Below, piece after piece: positions 1 to 8,798 of a stretch of DNA of 64,000 nt. A program made the position numbers and the translations under genes. Source of the DNA: Candidatus Leptovillus gracilis (GTDB lineage Bacteria; Chloroflexota; Anaerolineae; Promineifilales; Promineifilaceae); contig JADJXA010000002.1 in the NCBI GenBank assembly GCA_016716065.1, forward strand, positions 186,001-250,000, given 5' to 3'. Position 1 is the stretch's first letter, and every line of letters starts with the position of its first letter. Under the pieces are notes generated by a model. It had not been told where the DNA came from. It ran no database searches and saw nothing but the letters and a program-made list of their open reading frames with translations.

Positions 1-894
1 CTGGATGAAATCATCGCCGCCGACATCCTAACCGCCCAAACCCAGGTAGACATTGCCGCCTACGACCTGGACTCCGAAGCCATCGTCAACGCCCTGATTG
101 AATTGGAGAAACGGGGCATCGTCGTCCGCGCCGTTACCGACACCGACAACGCCAATAAGAACAGCATCAACCGCCTGCGGCGCAACGGCATCAGCGTGGC
201 CGAGGACAAACGTGGTGGTCTGATGCACAATAAATTCGTGGTCATAGACGGCCGTGTCGTCTATACCGGCTCCCTCAACTTCACCAGCAACGGCTCTCAC
301 TGCAACAACAACAACCTGGTCCGCATCGAATCTCCGGAACTGGCGGCCAACTACATGGCCGAAATGGACGAGATGTATGTCAGCCGCATCTTTGGCCCGA
401 CATCGCCCAACAACACCCCCCACGAGCAGCTCACCATCGGCGGCGTTTCCGTAGAAAACCACTTCGGTTCCGAAAAAGCCATTTCGCCGATCATCGCCCG
501 CGCCGTCGCCCGCGCCCAAAGCGAAATCCTCTTCATGGCCTTTTCCTTCACCGACGATCAAATTGGCGAAGCGATGCTTGGCCGCGCCGATGCCGGCGTT
601 CCCCTGCGCGGCGTCTTTGAGACTGTTGGTTCCAACACCGAGTTCAGCTACTTCCCCAAAATGACCGCCGCCTCGTCTGCCGCCAACGCCCAGGTGCGCA
701 CCGATGGCAATCCGCGGGTCATGCACCACAAAGTCATCATCATAGACCGCCAGACGGTCATCTTTGGCTCTTTCAACTTCAGCGACAACGCCAACCGCCG
801 CAACGACGAAAACATCCTCATCATCCACGACCCGACCTTCGCCAGCTACTTCATCCAAGAATTCGAGACCATCTGGCAAGAAGCAGGCGGATAG
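1..894 (+). CDS. Phospholipase D-like protein, 5' partial
   Basis: The reading frame is open at base 1, so the N-terminus lies outside the window; 297 codons are visible, ending at TAG 892-894. Two HKD motifs of the phospholipase D superfamily are present: MHNKFVVID near base 222 and MHHKVIIID near base 721, each followed by the typical 'GSLNF' / 'GSFNF' turn. Two HKD halves in one chain form one active site through a phospho-histidine intermediate. The lipid enzyme, the Nuc-type nuclease and cardiolipin synthase all share this fold and I cannot tell them apart here. The downstream neighbour trpB is convergent and separated by a G/A-rich inverted repeat, so this gene belongs to a unit extending to the left. 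Confidence 0.88.
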   Translation: MDEIIAADILTAQTQVDIAAYDLDSEAIVNALIELEKRGIVVRAVTDTDNANKNSINRLRRNGISVAEDKRGGLMHNKFVVIDGRVVYTGSLNFTSNGSHCNNNNLVRIESPELAANYMAEMDEMYVSRIFGPTSPNNTPHEQLTIGGVSVENHFGSEKAISPIIARAVARAQSEILFMAFSFTDDQIGEAMLGRADAGVPLRGVFETVGSNTEFSYFPKMTAASSAANAQVRTDGNPRVMHHKVIIIDRQTVIFGSFNFSDNANRRNDENILIIHDPTFASYFIQEFETIWQEAGG

Positions 895-990
895 GGAGAG
901 GGGAAGATGGGGAGACAAGGAGAGGGGGAGACGAGGAGAGGGGGAGACCTTTTGCCCCTCTGTCTCCCTGTCTCCTTGTCTCCTTTGTCT
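895..990. repeat. Inverted low-complexity repeat between convergent genes
   Basis: The left arm repeats GGGGAGAC / AAGGAGAG words and the right arm carries their complement (TGTCTCCCTGTCTCCTTG). RNA from either strand could fold into a long imperfect hairpin. It fills the space between the stop codons of the PLD-like gene and trpB and may end transcription from both sides; that role is inferred. Confidence 0.7.
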
Positions 991-2196
991 TTACTCCAGC
1001 GCTGCGACCACTGTATCCAAGTCCTTATCCCCTCGTCCACTTAAATTCACCAGGATGATCTGGTCCGGCCGCATGGTGGGGGCGCGTTTGATGGCTTCGG
1101 CGACGGCATGGGCCGATTCCAGGGCGGGGATGATCCCCTCGGTTTTGCACAAGGTCTGAAAAGCCGCCAGCGCTTCAGCGTCGGTGGCGTAGGTATACCC
1201 GGCGCGCTCCTGGTCACGCAGCAGGGCGTGTTCCGGCCCCACGCTGGGGTAATCCAGCCCGGCGCTAATGCTGTGGGTGTCGCGAATCTGGCCGTCGGCC
1301 GTCTGCATCACGTAGCTTTTTGTGCCATGCAGCACCCCCAGACGCGCAATGTTTGGGTCGGCAAACCGGGCGGCATGTTTGCCACCGGTAATCCCTTCGC
1401 CGCCGGCCTCTACGCCGATCAGCTCCACATCCTCGTCATCGCGGAAGGCGTGGAAGATGCCCATGGCATTGCTGCCGCCGCCGACGCAGGCGATGATGCT
1501 GTCTGGCAGACGGCCGACCAGGGCCAACATCTGCTGCCGCGCTTCGCGGCCAATGACGCTTTGGAAATCACGCACCATCATCGGGTAAGGGTGCGGCCCC
1601 AGAACAGAGCCGAGCAGGTAATGGGTGGTGTCTACGTTGGTCACCCAGTCGCGGATGGCTTCGTTGATGGCGTCTTTGAGGGTTTTGCTGCCGCTTTCCA
1701 CCGGGCGCACTTCCGCTCCCAGCAGTTTCATGCGCAGCACGTTGGGCTGCTGCCGGGCGATGTCTATGCTGCCCATGTAAACGATGCACTCCAGCCCCAA
1801 CAGGGCGCAGGCTGTGGCCGAGCCGACGCCATGCTGCCCCGCGCCCGTCTCGGCGACGATGCGCCGTTTGCCCATGCGCTGCGCCAGCAGCGCCTGCCCC
1901 AGGGCGTTGTTGATCTTGTGCGCGCCGGTGTGGTTGAGGTCTTCGCGTTTAAGGTAAATTTGCGCCCCGCCCAGGTTTTGGCTGAGACGATGGGCATGGG
2001 AAATGGGCGACGGCCGTCCCACATAACTCTGCAACAAAAACTCAAACTCGGCCATAAAAGCCACGTCCTGCCGCGCTTCCTCGTAGGCGCGGATCAGCTC
2101 TTCCAGGGCAGGCATCAAGGTTTCTGGCACAAATTGACCGCCATAAGGGCCAAATTTACCACGTTCATCGGGCACAGAAATGGATTTCTGGAGCAT
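991..2196 (-). CDS. trpB: Tryptophan synthase beta chain
   Basis: Catalyses the last step of tryptophan synthesis, condensing indole with L-serine on pyridoxal phosphate. About 401 residues, the usual TrpB length. The N-terminal FGPYGGQFVPETLMPAL block is diagnostic of true TrpB. The PLP lysine lies in HTGAHKINNALGQ (about Lys94) and the PLP phosphate loop is GGGSNAMG. I start at ATG 2196 because AAGGAAG lies 8 bases upstream; an in-frame ATG at 2235 would add 13 residues that do not belong to the family. No trpA or other trp gene is adjacent, so the gene stands alone here. Its end faces the PLD-like gene across a hairpin repeat. Confidence 0.97.
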   Translation of the reverse strand: MLQKSISVPDERGKFGPYGGQFVPETLMPALEELIRAYEEARQDVAFMAEFEFLLQSYVGRPSPISHAHRLSQNLGGAQIYLKREDLNHTGAHKINNALGQALLAQRMGKRRIVAETGAGQHGVGSATACALLGLECIVYMGSIDIARQQPNVLRMKLLGAEVRPVESGSKTLKDAINEAIRDWVTNVDTTHYLLGSVLGPHPYPMMVRDFQSVIGREARQQMLALVGRLPDSIIACVGGGSNAMGIFHAFRDDEDVELIGVEAGGEGITGGKHAARFADPNIARLGVLHGTKSYVMQTADGQIRDTHSISAGLDYPSVGPEHALLRDQERAGYTYATDAEALAAFQTLCKTEGIIPALESAHAVAEAIKRAPTMRPDQIILVNLSGRGDKDLDTVVAALE

Positions 2197-2336
2197 TTGG
2201 GTTTCTTCCTTCTTGATGATTGGTCTGATTGACATCCATTTGTTTTATCAGATGCCCAACAGCCACGCCACTAAAGAGGCGGCAATTTCAATGAATGGCG
2301 CTGTTTTTTCAAAACTGGACTGGCGGCAACACTGAT

Positions 2337-2536
2337 ACAAATGTGACAAATAGTGTAATAGTCAAGGGTTGGTGGAATCGTTGTCATTCTGACGAGTCTT
2401 CGAGGAAGAATCCCTTCCCGTCAACCGATAGGGATTCTTCGCTCCGAAGACTACGCTCAGAATGACAATGCGACGCGATGTCCTTAACTTGATGAGTGTG
2501 GCTAGCCTATGACCATTACACAAATGTGACAAATAG
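2337..2536. mobile_element. MITE-like element with terminal and flanking repeats
   Basis: A 17-bp direct repeat, ACAAATGTGACAAATAG, occurs at 2337-2353 and 2520-2536. Between the copies lie imperfect terminal inverted repeats (TGTAATAGTCA starting at 2354; its partner ends at 2520) and a long internal inverted repeat (2381-2414 against 2431-2468; arms GTCATTCTGACGAG... and their complement). There is no coding capacity. A single arm of the internal repeat recurs at about 59346-59376. The architecture suggests a non-autonomous mobile element, although 17 bp is long for a target duplication. It fills most of the gene-free stretch between trpB and the phosphatase. Confidence 0.5.
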
Positions 2537-2596
2537 CCCGCTTTTGGTAAACTGTTTGCTGGAATTATCGTTGACACCATCATCAGGAGGAGATTG

Positions 2597-3238
2597 ATGC
2601 CGGCCGTCTGGTTTATTCGTCATGGTCAAAGCGAATCTAACGCTGATCTTCCTACTACCCACCCTGCCGAATCGGCCCTGACCCTCTTGGGCCACGAAGA
2701 GGCCGGACAAATCGCCGCTGCCTTACCGCAGCCGCCCGATTTATTTGTGGTGTCACCCTTCTTGCGTGCCCGGCAAACGGCCGTACCCGCTCTCGCTCGT
2801 TATCCCCACATTGCCGTAGAAACCTGGCCGGTCCACGAATTTGTCTACCTGGACCCGCTTCACTACAAAGATACCACCGGCAGCGAGCGTTGGCCGGCAG
2901 CCCTGGCCTACTGGCAGCGCAATGATCCCCATCACCACAGCGGTGCAGGGTCAGAATCGTTTGCCGAATTGATGGACCGGGTAACGGCCGTTACCGCCCA
3001 AATCCAGGCCTGTCCCGCGTCATTCATTGTCGTCTTTAGCCACGGCCTCTTTTTGCGCGCTTTGCTGCTTACGCTCATCATCGGCCACAAGGAAGCCACG
3101 CCCGACTTCATGGCCCGTTACGCTACTTTTATTCAGGCTGTCCAGATGCCCAACGCCGCCATCCTGCAAGTAGACTTCACCGCCAACGGCCGTCCCACCT
3201 TCACCGGCTTCCTGACAGAACATTTAATCAGGAGTTGA
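2597..3238 (+). CDS. Histidine phosphatase family protein (phosphoglycerate mutase-like)
   Basis: 213 residues. The N-terminus carries the phosphohistidine signature FIRHGQSESN (nucleophile His9), and the second catalytic histidine is in FSHGLFLRAL. The fold covers cofactor-dependent phosphoglycerate mutases and many broad phosphatases (CobC, SixA, GpmB types). The short length and single-domain form fit a phosphatase better than glycolytic dPGM, but the substrate is unknown. ATG 2597 is preceded by AGGAGGAG at good distance; a TTG three bases earlier is less likely. The FHA/M23 gene follows in the same direction after an inverted heptamer repeat. Confidence 0.85.
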   Translation: MPAVWFIRHGQSESNADLPTTHPAESALTLLGHEEAGQIAAALPQPPDLFVVSPFLRARQTAVPALARYPHIAVETWPVHEFVYLDPLHYKDTTGSERWPAALAYWQRNDPHHHSGAGSESFAELMDRVTAVTAQIQACPASFIVVFSHGLFLRALLLTLIIGHKEATPDFMARYATFIQAVQMPNAAILQVDFTANGRPTFTGFLTEHLIRS

Positions 3239-3245
3239 TGGGGTT

Positions 3246-3302
3246 AGTTGGGAGTTGGGAGTTGATAGCAACAACCAACTCCCAACTCCCAACTCCCAAC
3301 TA
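3246..3302. repeat. Inverted heptanucleotide repeat (TTGGGAG / CTCCCAA)
   Basis: Two and a half TTGGGAG units on the left are followed, after a short spacer, by three and a half copies of the complement, giving a long potential hairpin directly in front of the ATG at 3307. This is one word family of the degenerate heptamer repeats seen across the window. Confidence 0.8.
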
Positions 3303-3306
3303 CCAT

Positions 3307-6150
3307 ATGTCCTACGGAACCCTTACCTTCACTTTCGCCGGTGGCGCAACGGCCGTCATAGACCTGGCCGCGCCCGACGTTATCCTTGGCCGCTCTGGCG
3401 AAGCCGATGTACAACTCGCCGACGAATTGGTCTCCAAACGCCACCTGCGCCTGACTGTTAACCAGCAAGGCGTCTGGCTAATGGACTTGGGGGCGACCAA
3501 CGGCACGTTCCTGGCCGGCGAACGGCTGACGCCGAATCAATCTGTCGCCTGGCAGCCAGGACAATCGCTCACGCTGGGCGACACAACCCTCAGCTACACC
3601 CCGCCCGCCTCTGCCGCTGACACCTGGAACGACAGCGCGCCCGCTTTTGCCCAACCCCTGCCCACGCTCTATGAAGCTGCCACGCCATCACCCTGGCGAC
3701 GGCCGTCGGTCATCATCGTCGCCCTGTTGTTCGCCGTCGCCGTGTGCCTGTTAGGCATTGTCGCTGTCTGGTGGTTCACCAATACGCCACCCACGCCAGA
3801 GGCGGAAGCCAACCCAACTATCTTGCCACCCACCCAGCCCGTAACCCTGGCCGCCTGTGAGGAACCGGTGATGACGGCCGTTACCCCCATTGGCGGCAGC
3901 CAACCATCCACCCAGCCCACCGATGCGGTGGTGCAATCCATCCCTCTGCTGGAACTGCCCTTCCCCTACACCGGCGATAACGAAACTTTTGGCGGCGACG
4001 ATGCCGCCTTCCTGAAAGCGGTGCAGCGCGCTCAGGCTGGCGGCCGCTTGAACAGCTTTTTTGACCATCTTTACCCGCTCTATCCTGCGCCGCAAGACCC
4101 TGGCGTGGTCTTTGGGCGCGAACCGGCCGAGCCGCCGGTGGGCCGCTTTATGCTGTTGTTCAACGGCCAACTCAGTAACCAGGACAGCTACAGCGGCCAT
4201 CCTGGGTACGATTTTTCCACCTTTGTCGTCCGCCAACCGGGTACGCCGGTGTTCGCCGCCGCCGATGGCGTGGTTGCCGAGGCTGGTGAAGACTCCTCCT
4301 CCGGGGCGCTGTTTGTCAAGCTGATCCACACCGTGCCGCAGTTGGGCAGCGTGCAGACCACTTATTGGCATCTGGACCCGGATGAGCATTTTGCTGCCAT
4401 GTCCGGCCGCGTCGGCCAGTTTGTGGCGGCCGGGACGCGCCTGGGCAGCATGGGCAATACCGGCTGGTCCACCGGCCATCATCTGCATTTTGAAGTGCGC
4501 GTGGATTGGGATGGCAACGGCCGTTTCAGCGCCAGCGAAAGCGTAGACCCCTTTGGTTTTTTGCCCAGCGCCGCCCATCCAGCCGATCCCTGGGGGCAGG
4601 CCACGCAGTTTGTAGATGCGCGCGGCGACACCTATGCCCACCCCGGCAGCCCCAGCCTCTACCTCTGGCGCCATCCGTTGGGCGTGGTCGTCACCATTCC
4701 CGAGACCGGCGGCGGCCAGATCAGCCGCCCCACAGCGGCCGAGCAGAGCGCCGCGCCGGTCGGGCTGTGCGCCGAACCGGGCAGCTTGCCGCCCGGCGGC
4801 CGCCTCACCTTCGCCTGGTCACCCGATCCGCACTTCACCCACGAATTGGTCGGTACGGGCAGCGGCTGCCTTCTGTCTGTCACCGATGCCGTTGGCAACC
4901 AGTTGACGCAGTTCAGCGCCCCGCTAAACGTGGAAATTCCCCTGGCATCGGCCGATTTGAGCAACGTAGACCCCAACACATTGGCGATTTACTGGCTGGG
5001 CGTAGACGGCGAAACGTGGCAGCCGCTGCCCACCTTTATTGACGAGGCCAATGGGCTGGCGATTGCCACCACCAACCGTCCCGGCCAATGCGCCCTTATG
5101 GGCCAGCCGCTGCGCGATGTGGTTCCCCCCACTTCCACTATCCAGGTAGAAGGGCCGCCCGGCGTGGATGGCGCGTGGTACGAACGTGTCACGGTGTCGG
5201 TCAGCAGCACAGATCCGGCGGGCGTGGCGACAATCGAATACAGCCTGGACGCGGGCACGACCTGGCAGCCCTATACCGGGCCGTTTGTTTTGCAAGCCAA
5301 TGGCGAACTGCCAGAACTGCCGGAGGAATTGGTGGAGAGTTTTGGCGGCACGCCGGGCCGTTTTCTGGTGTTGGTTTCGGCTACTGATAACGTCGGCAAT
5401 GTGGAAGAGCCACCGGCCGCGCGGGCCATCGTCATTGATCCGTCGAAGAATTTGCTGGCTCCCAGCGGTTCACCGCCAACCGGCGCGCCATCGGCGACAG
5501 CGACAGACGAGGCGGCCTGCACGCCAACCATCACGGTGACAGCCGAATTTGGCGTGAATGTGCGGCGTGGGCCGGGGGTGGCCTATCCTGTTGCCACCAC
5601 CCTACCCCAGGGCAGAACGGCGACGATTAACGGCCGTAACTCCACCAGCAGTTGGTGGCGCTTAGAGCTGCCCGGCAGCGGCGAATTTTGGGTATCTGAC
5701 GATGTGGTGGAGACGGCTTGTGTGGCCGGGGTAACGGCCGTGCCCACCCCCGCGCCGCCAACAGCGACGCCCACCGTCACGGCCACGCCCACCAACACCC
5801 CAACCCCCACCGCCACTCCCACGCTGACGCCAACCCTTAACCCGGATATACGGCCGCCGGTGGTGTCTATTACCGTACTGCCGCTGCGGCCCACCGCCAG
5901 CGATGTGTTGACATTTACGGCGCGGGCCGAGGACAATCAGGCTGTCGCCCGCATCGAAATCTGGCTGCAAAGCCCCGGCCAGACAGACCTGGTGCGCGTG
6001 CAAAGCTGTCTGGCGGTGACGATTTGTGAATTTGCCGGCGGGCCATATGCCGCCGGGGTATTGTTCTACCGCGCCTACGCCTGGGACCTGGCAAATAATC
6101 AGGATGCAACGGCCGTCATGCAGCTTACTATTCAGGCCGTTCCCCAGTAA
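3307..6150 (+). CDS. FHA / M23 peptidase / SH3b multidomain membrane protein
   Basis: 947 residues. In order: an N-terminal FHA domain (about residues 1-100; GRSGEADVQL, SKRHLRL, DLGATNGTFL), which binds phosphothreonine in the cytoplasm; one membrane helix (about 135-157, VIIVALLFAVAVCLLGIVAV); then extracellular parts. These are a LytM/M23 peptidase domain (GHPGYDFSTF supplies HxxxD, GHHLHFEV supplies HxH), an Ig-like segment, an SH3b domain (NVRRGPGVAYPV), a PT-rich linker and a C-terminal beta-rich domain. It therefore couples intracellular phospho-signalling to wall or extracellular hydrolysis. ATG 3307 is chosen because the open frame upstream runs through the hairpin repeat; no clear ribosome site is visible. 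Confidence 0.85.
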   Translation: MSYGTLTFTFAGGATAVIDLAAPDVILGRSGEADVQLADELVSKRHLRLTVNQQGVWLMDLGATNGTFLAGERLTPNQSVAWQPGQSLTLGDTTLSYTPPASAADTWNDSAPAFAQPLPTLYEAATPSPWRRPSVIIVALLFAVAVCLLGIVAVWWFTNTPPTPEAEANPTILPPTQPVTLAACEEPVMTAVTPIGGSQPSTQPTDAVVQSIPLLELPFPYTGDNETFGGDDAAFLKAVQRAQAGGRLNSFFDHLYPLYPAPQDPGVVFGREPAEPPVGRFMLLFNGQLSNQDSYSGHPGYDFSTFVVRQPGTPVFAAADGVVAEAGEDSSSGALFVKLIHTVPQLGSVQTTYWHLDPDEHFAAMSGRVGQFVAAGTRLGSMGNTGWSTGHHLHFEVRVDWDGNGRFSASESVDPFGFLPSAAHPADPWGQATQFVDARGDTYAHPGSPSLYLWRHPLGVVVTIPETGGGQISRPTAAEQSAAPVGLCAEPGSLPPGGRLTFAWSPDPHFTHELVGTGSGCLLSVTDAVGNQLTQFSAPLNVEIPLASADLSNVDPNTLAIYWLGVDGETWQPLPTFIDEANGLAIATTNRPGQCALMGQPLRDVVPPTSTIQVEGPPGVDGAWYERVTVSVSSTDPAGVATIEYSLDAGTTWQPYTGPFVLQANGELPELPEELVESFGGTPGRFLVLVSATDNVGNVEEPPAARAIVIDPSKNLLAPSGSPPTGAPSATATDEAACTPTITVTAEFGVNVRRGPGVAYPVATTLPQGRTATINGRNSTSSWWRLELPGSGEFWVSDDVVETACVAGVTAVPTPAPPTATPTVTATPTNTPTPTATPTLTPTLNPDIRPPVVSITVLPLRPTASDVLTFTARAEDNQAVARIEIWLQSPGQTDLVRVQSCLAVTICEFAGGPYAAGVLFYRAYAWDLANNQDATAVMQLTIQAVPQ

Positions 6151-6155
6151 TTGGA

Positions 6156-6202
6156 TTCAGTGTTCAGTATCCAGTGACACTCACTGGATACTGAACACTG
6201 AA
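6156..6202. repeat. Perfect 22-bp inverted repeat between convergent genes
   Basis: TTCAGTGTTCAGTATCCAGT at the left (6156-6177 in full) is mirrored exactly at 6181-6202 around a CAC loop. It is built from the same TTCAGT heptamer words seen at 22993, 39011, 44660 and 45682. Its position between converging stop codons (6150 and 6218) suggests a bidirectional transcript end, although there is no U-tract. Confidence 0.8.
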
Positions 6203-6217
6203 CGCTGGTCACTGTCC

Positions 6218-7621
6218 CTAATGCCCCCCACCGCGCGCCAGACCGGCTTTCATCTGCTCTTCCTGCCCCGGTTTCACCCGCTGCAAGGCCAGAGCCAACA
6301 TCAGGCCAGACAATACCCCGCCGGCCACAAAGGGCGCGCTGGCTCCCAATGCCTGAAAAACAAACCCGCCTAACAATGGTCCCAAGGCGTTGGCCGCGCT
6401 GACGAAGGAAGATGAAATCCCCAAAATCCCGCCGATTTCGTCGTTTCTGACTCGTTTGGTGATGAGGCTGTTGATGGCCGGTGACAGAATACCGCCACCA
6501 ATGGAAGCAGGCACAACGGCCACCATGAGCCAGAAAAAGCCCAACCACCCCTTGTTCGCCTCGTTGGGCAGGTCCAGGGAGATGTTTTGTGTGGGTGGCG
6601 TTTCGCCTGGCAGAGTGCGGTTCCCGCCTAGCTCTTCGGTGACGGCCGTTTGTGAGTACCAGGGCACAGGGTTTCTCGGCGTCAGTCCCAACAAGATGAG
6701 TCCGACCGCCAACAGCGCCAGCCCGCCATAAATCAACCGCCGGTCGCCATACTTACGGCTCCATTTGCCGATGAGACCCCCCTGCACCGCCACGACGATG
6801 ACGCCGATGTAGACAAAAATGATCGAGTTTCCGGCCGCGTTGAGGCCCAAACGATTGAGGGTGAAAAGCGAGAGAAGCTGCTCGAATCCACCGAAGGCCA
6901 ACTGCTGGGCAAACATGAGAATGAGCAAAATGCCGACTGTGGGATAACTGAGCGCTTTGGCCATGGCCGCAAAAGAGAAGGTGGGTTTTCTGTCGCCCTG
7001 ACCACGCTTTTCTTCGGGCAATGTTTCCTTGAACCAGAAAATGGTCAGCAAGATGGAGAGAAAAGAGAAGGCGGCGGCAGCAAAGGCTGGCGCGTGGTAG
7101 TTGTTGTTGGTCAGGGCCAGGGCGACAAAGGCGATGACCGGACCAACGATGAAGCCCAGCCCAAAGGCGGCGCCAATCAGCCCCAACCCCTGGGTGCGCG
7201 TTTTTTCGGTGGTGGAGTCGGTGATGGCCGCCTGGGCGGTGGCGATGTTGGCCCCAGAGATGCCGTCTATGATGCGCGACAGGAAGAGCAGCGGCAGTGT
7301 GTTGGCGACGCCCAACAGCAAAAAGCCGCTCAAGGTGCCAATCTGGCTGATGACGAGGATGGGTTTACGGCCGTACTTATCCGATAACCGCCCCAATATC
7401 GGCGCGCCAATAAATTGCATTACCGGGTACGTAGCCCCCAACATCCCGATGACCGCCGGTGACGCATTGAAAGAGGCGGCATACAGAGGCATCAAGGGAA
7501 TGATGATGGTCAAGCCCAATAAGTCAATCAGGACGATGACAAAGATGGGTAGAATGCGTTTGAAATCAAGCTTGTCTTCGGCGGCAACGGCCGTCTTGTT
7601 GGCGACTTGTTTTGTGTCCAT
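6218..7621 (-). CDS. MFS transporter, drug/proton antiporter type
   Basis: 467 residues with about 12 hydrophobic helices. The major-facilitator motif A is clear between helices 2 and 3 (GRLSDKYGRKP), and helix 5 has the GPVIAF/GP pattern of the drug:proton antiporter group (TetA/Bmr-like). A hydrophilic insertion (about residues 325-360, NPVPWYSQTA...) interrupts the C-terminal half between helices. It is the last gene of a three-gene minus-strand unit with a PadR regulator and a 4-TM protein, so efflux of a toxic compound sensed by PadR is the likely role. Substrate unknown. Confidence 0.9.
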   Translation of the reverse strand: MDTKQVANKTAVAAEDKLDFKRILPIFVIVLIDLLGLTIIIPLMPLYAASFNASPAVIGMLGATYPVMQFIGAPILGRLSDKYGRKPILVISQIGTLSGFLLLGVANTLPLLFLSRIIDGISGANIATAQAAITDSTTEKTRTQGLGLIGAAFGLGFIVGPVIAFVALALTNNNYHAPAFAAAAFSFLSILLTIFWFKETLPEEKRGQGDRKPTFSFAAMAKALSYPTVGILLILMFAQQLAFGGFEQLLSLFTLNRLGLNAAGNSIIFVYIGVIVVAVQGGLIGKWSRKYGDRRLIYGGLALLAVGLILLGLTPRNPVPWYSQTAVTEELGGNRTLPGETPPTQNISLDLPNEANKGWLGFFWLMVAVVPASIGGGILSPAINSLITKRVRNDEIGGILGISSSFVSAANALGPLLGGFVFQALGASAPFVAGGVLSGLMLALALQRVKPGQEEQMKAGLARGGGH

Positions 7622-7640
7622 ACGACTCCCTCAGATCCTT

Positions 7641-7695
7641 CGTAATCCGTAGGGCGCCACTTCTGGCAAATGCCTACGGATTACGGATTACGGAA
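7641..7695. repeat. Inverted repeat with ACGGATT heptamers
   Basis: CGTAATCCGTAGG (7641-7653) pairs perfectly with CCTACGGATTACG (7673-7685), followed by a further ACGGATTACGG unit. It lies in the 100-bp gap between the MFS gene and the 4-TM gene, so a transcript of the operon would carry this hairpin internally. Confidence 0.7.
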
Positions 7696-7721
7696 CACGG
7701 CTTCCAGCCCCCATATTGTTT

Positions 7722-8171
7722 TTAGAATATCGGCAGCAGCGGTCGGAACCACGGAATGCCCGCCAGCACGGCGATCAGGGCCAGGGTAAAGAAGATGGCG
7801 GCGCGCTTGTGTTTTGCCACGTGTGTTGGCGCTTTTTTGGATAGGGAACGGCCGACGTGGGCTAAAACGACGGCCACGACCATGGTGAAAAGATGTTCCA
7901 CCAGCCAGAAACGCGTATCGGAATTCGACATAGCCGCGCCAAAATTAGAAAAAGAGCCGGTGGTAATGGGGCTGAGTACCCCGTACAACAGCAGACCTAA
8001 CAGCAGCTGCACATCCAGGCTGATGGTAAAAAAGAGGCCGGCTGAGTTATCTAATCCGGTCCATTGTTTCTTGCCAGACCAGCCTATGAACGCGCGGATA
8101 ATCGCCAAAATGCCCACAATGAGGACCAGCCAGCGGGTGATATTGTGTAAACCAAGCACAAGAGGATACAT
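7722..8171 (-). CDS. Four-helix integral membrane protein of unknown function
   Basis: 149 residues with four hydrophobic segments (about 8-27, 43-65, 90-108, 126-143). Histidines near the membrane faces (LHNITRW, WLVEHLF, LAHVGR) recall small cytochrome-b-like or CopD-like membrane proteins, but I see no certain haem ligand pair. It lies between padR and the MFS gene on the same strand and is probably cotranscribed with them. I do not recognise the family with confidence. Confidence 0.7.
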   Translation of the reverse strand: MYPLVLGLHNITRWLVLIVGILAIIRAFIGWSGKKQWTGLDNSAGLFFTISLDVQLLLGLLLYGVLSPITTGSFSNFGAAMSNSDTRFWLVEHLFTMVVAVVLAHVGRSLSKKAPTHVAKHKRAAIFFTLALIAVLAGIPWFRPLLPIF

Positions 8172-8237
8172 AGTCTTTTGACTCCTTTTTGATAGGGATT
8201 AGTAATGACTTTTTGTTGGCTCCAAACTGACGCTGCG

Positions 8238-8747
8238 TTAAATCTCGTTTGCCAGGTGATTGATAACTTGCTCCAGCCAACCTGCTTCTGAACGCAAATG
8301 GACAATCTGGTGTTCGATCAGCAGTTGCAGCGAACCGGTATGCGTCGGGGCCTGCTCAACGCGCGCCAGTTCCTGGGCCAAAGCGGTCTGGCGGGTTTGC
8401 AGCAGGCTAATGGCGTCGGCGCGGGGCAAATTATCCAGAAAGGTCAGGCCGGTGTCACCGGGGAAGCGGGCCGGCAGGTGGGTGGACAGGTTTTGGCGCA
8501 GCAGATCCAGGAAGTGGGCCTCGCCGGCCGCCGTCAGACTGTAGACCAGGCGCGGTGGGCGGTTGCCTTCCCTTTCCTCGCTGCTGCTGACCAATCCCTC
8601 GCGGGCCATCTTTTCCAGCAGGTAATAGGCGGTTGACTTTTTGAGATCAACGCATGTTTGCATATAGCTGTCAATGAACTCGTGCAGTTGATAGCCGTGC
8701 ATTTCCTGCCGCTGTAAGAGTCCCAGAAGGAGTAGTTCGCGTTCCAT
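8238..8747 (-). CDS. PadR family transcriptional regulator
   Basis: 169 residues. The N-terminal winged helix has the PadR pattern (LLLLGLLQRQEMHGYQLHEF ... STAYYLLEKMAREGLVSS, then a wing rich in charged residues), and the C-terminal part (Vir_C type) is helical (LLQTRQTALAQELARVEQ). PadR proteins usually repress genes for efflux or detoxification and often their own gene. Here a consensus promoter and a perfect palindrome lie just upstream, and the next two genes encode a membrane protein and an MFS exporter. Autoregulation of the padR-4TM-MFS unit is therefore likely. Confidence 0.92.
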   Translation of the reverse strand: MERELLLLGLLQRQEMHGYQLHEFIDSYMQTCVDLKKSTAYYLLEKMAREGLVSSSEEREGNRPPRLVYSLTAAGEAHFLDLLRQNLSTHLPARFPGDTGLTFLDNLPRADAISLLQTRQTALAQELARVEQAPTHTGSLQLLIEHQIVHLRSEAGWLEQVINHLANEI

Positions 8748-8767
8748 TCTAACCTGTGACCTCGAAA

Positions 8768-8793
8768 CTGAATAGTCAAATTTGACTATTCAG
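8768..8793. promoter_or_regulatory. Perfect 26-bp palindromic operator upstream of padR
   Basis: The half-site CTGAATAGTCAAA is followed directly by its exact complement. It covers the predicted transcription start of padR, so a dimer bound here would block initiation. The ligand-responsive PadR protein itself is the obvious candidate binder (inference). Confidence 0.8.
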
Positions 8794-8798
8794 TCTTG

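Noticed and set aside
28..918. Long minus-strand open frame opposite the PLD-like gene
   Set aside because: It mirrors the coding strand codon by codon, is Gly/Val-rich without any domain, and the plus strand carries two HKD motifs.
1108..2232. Plus-strand open frame of 374 codons opposite trpB
   Set aside because: It is a shadow of a clear TrpB gene, a result of the high GC at third positions.
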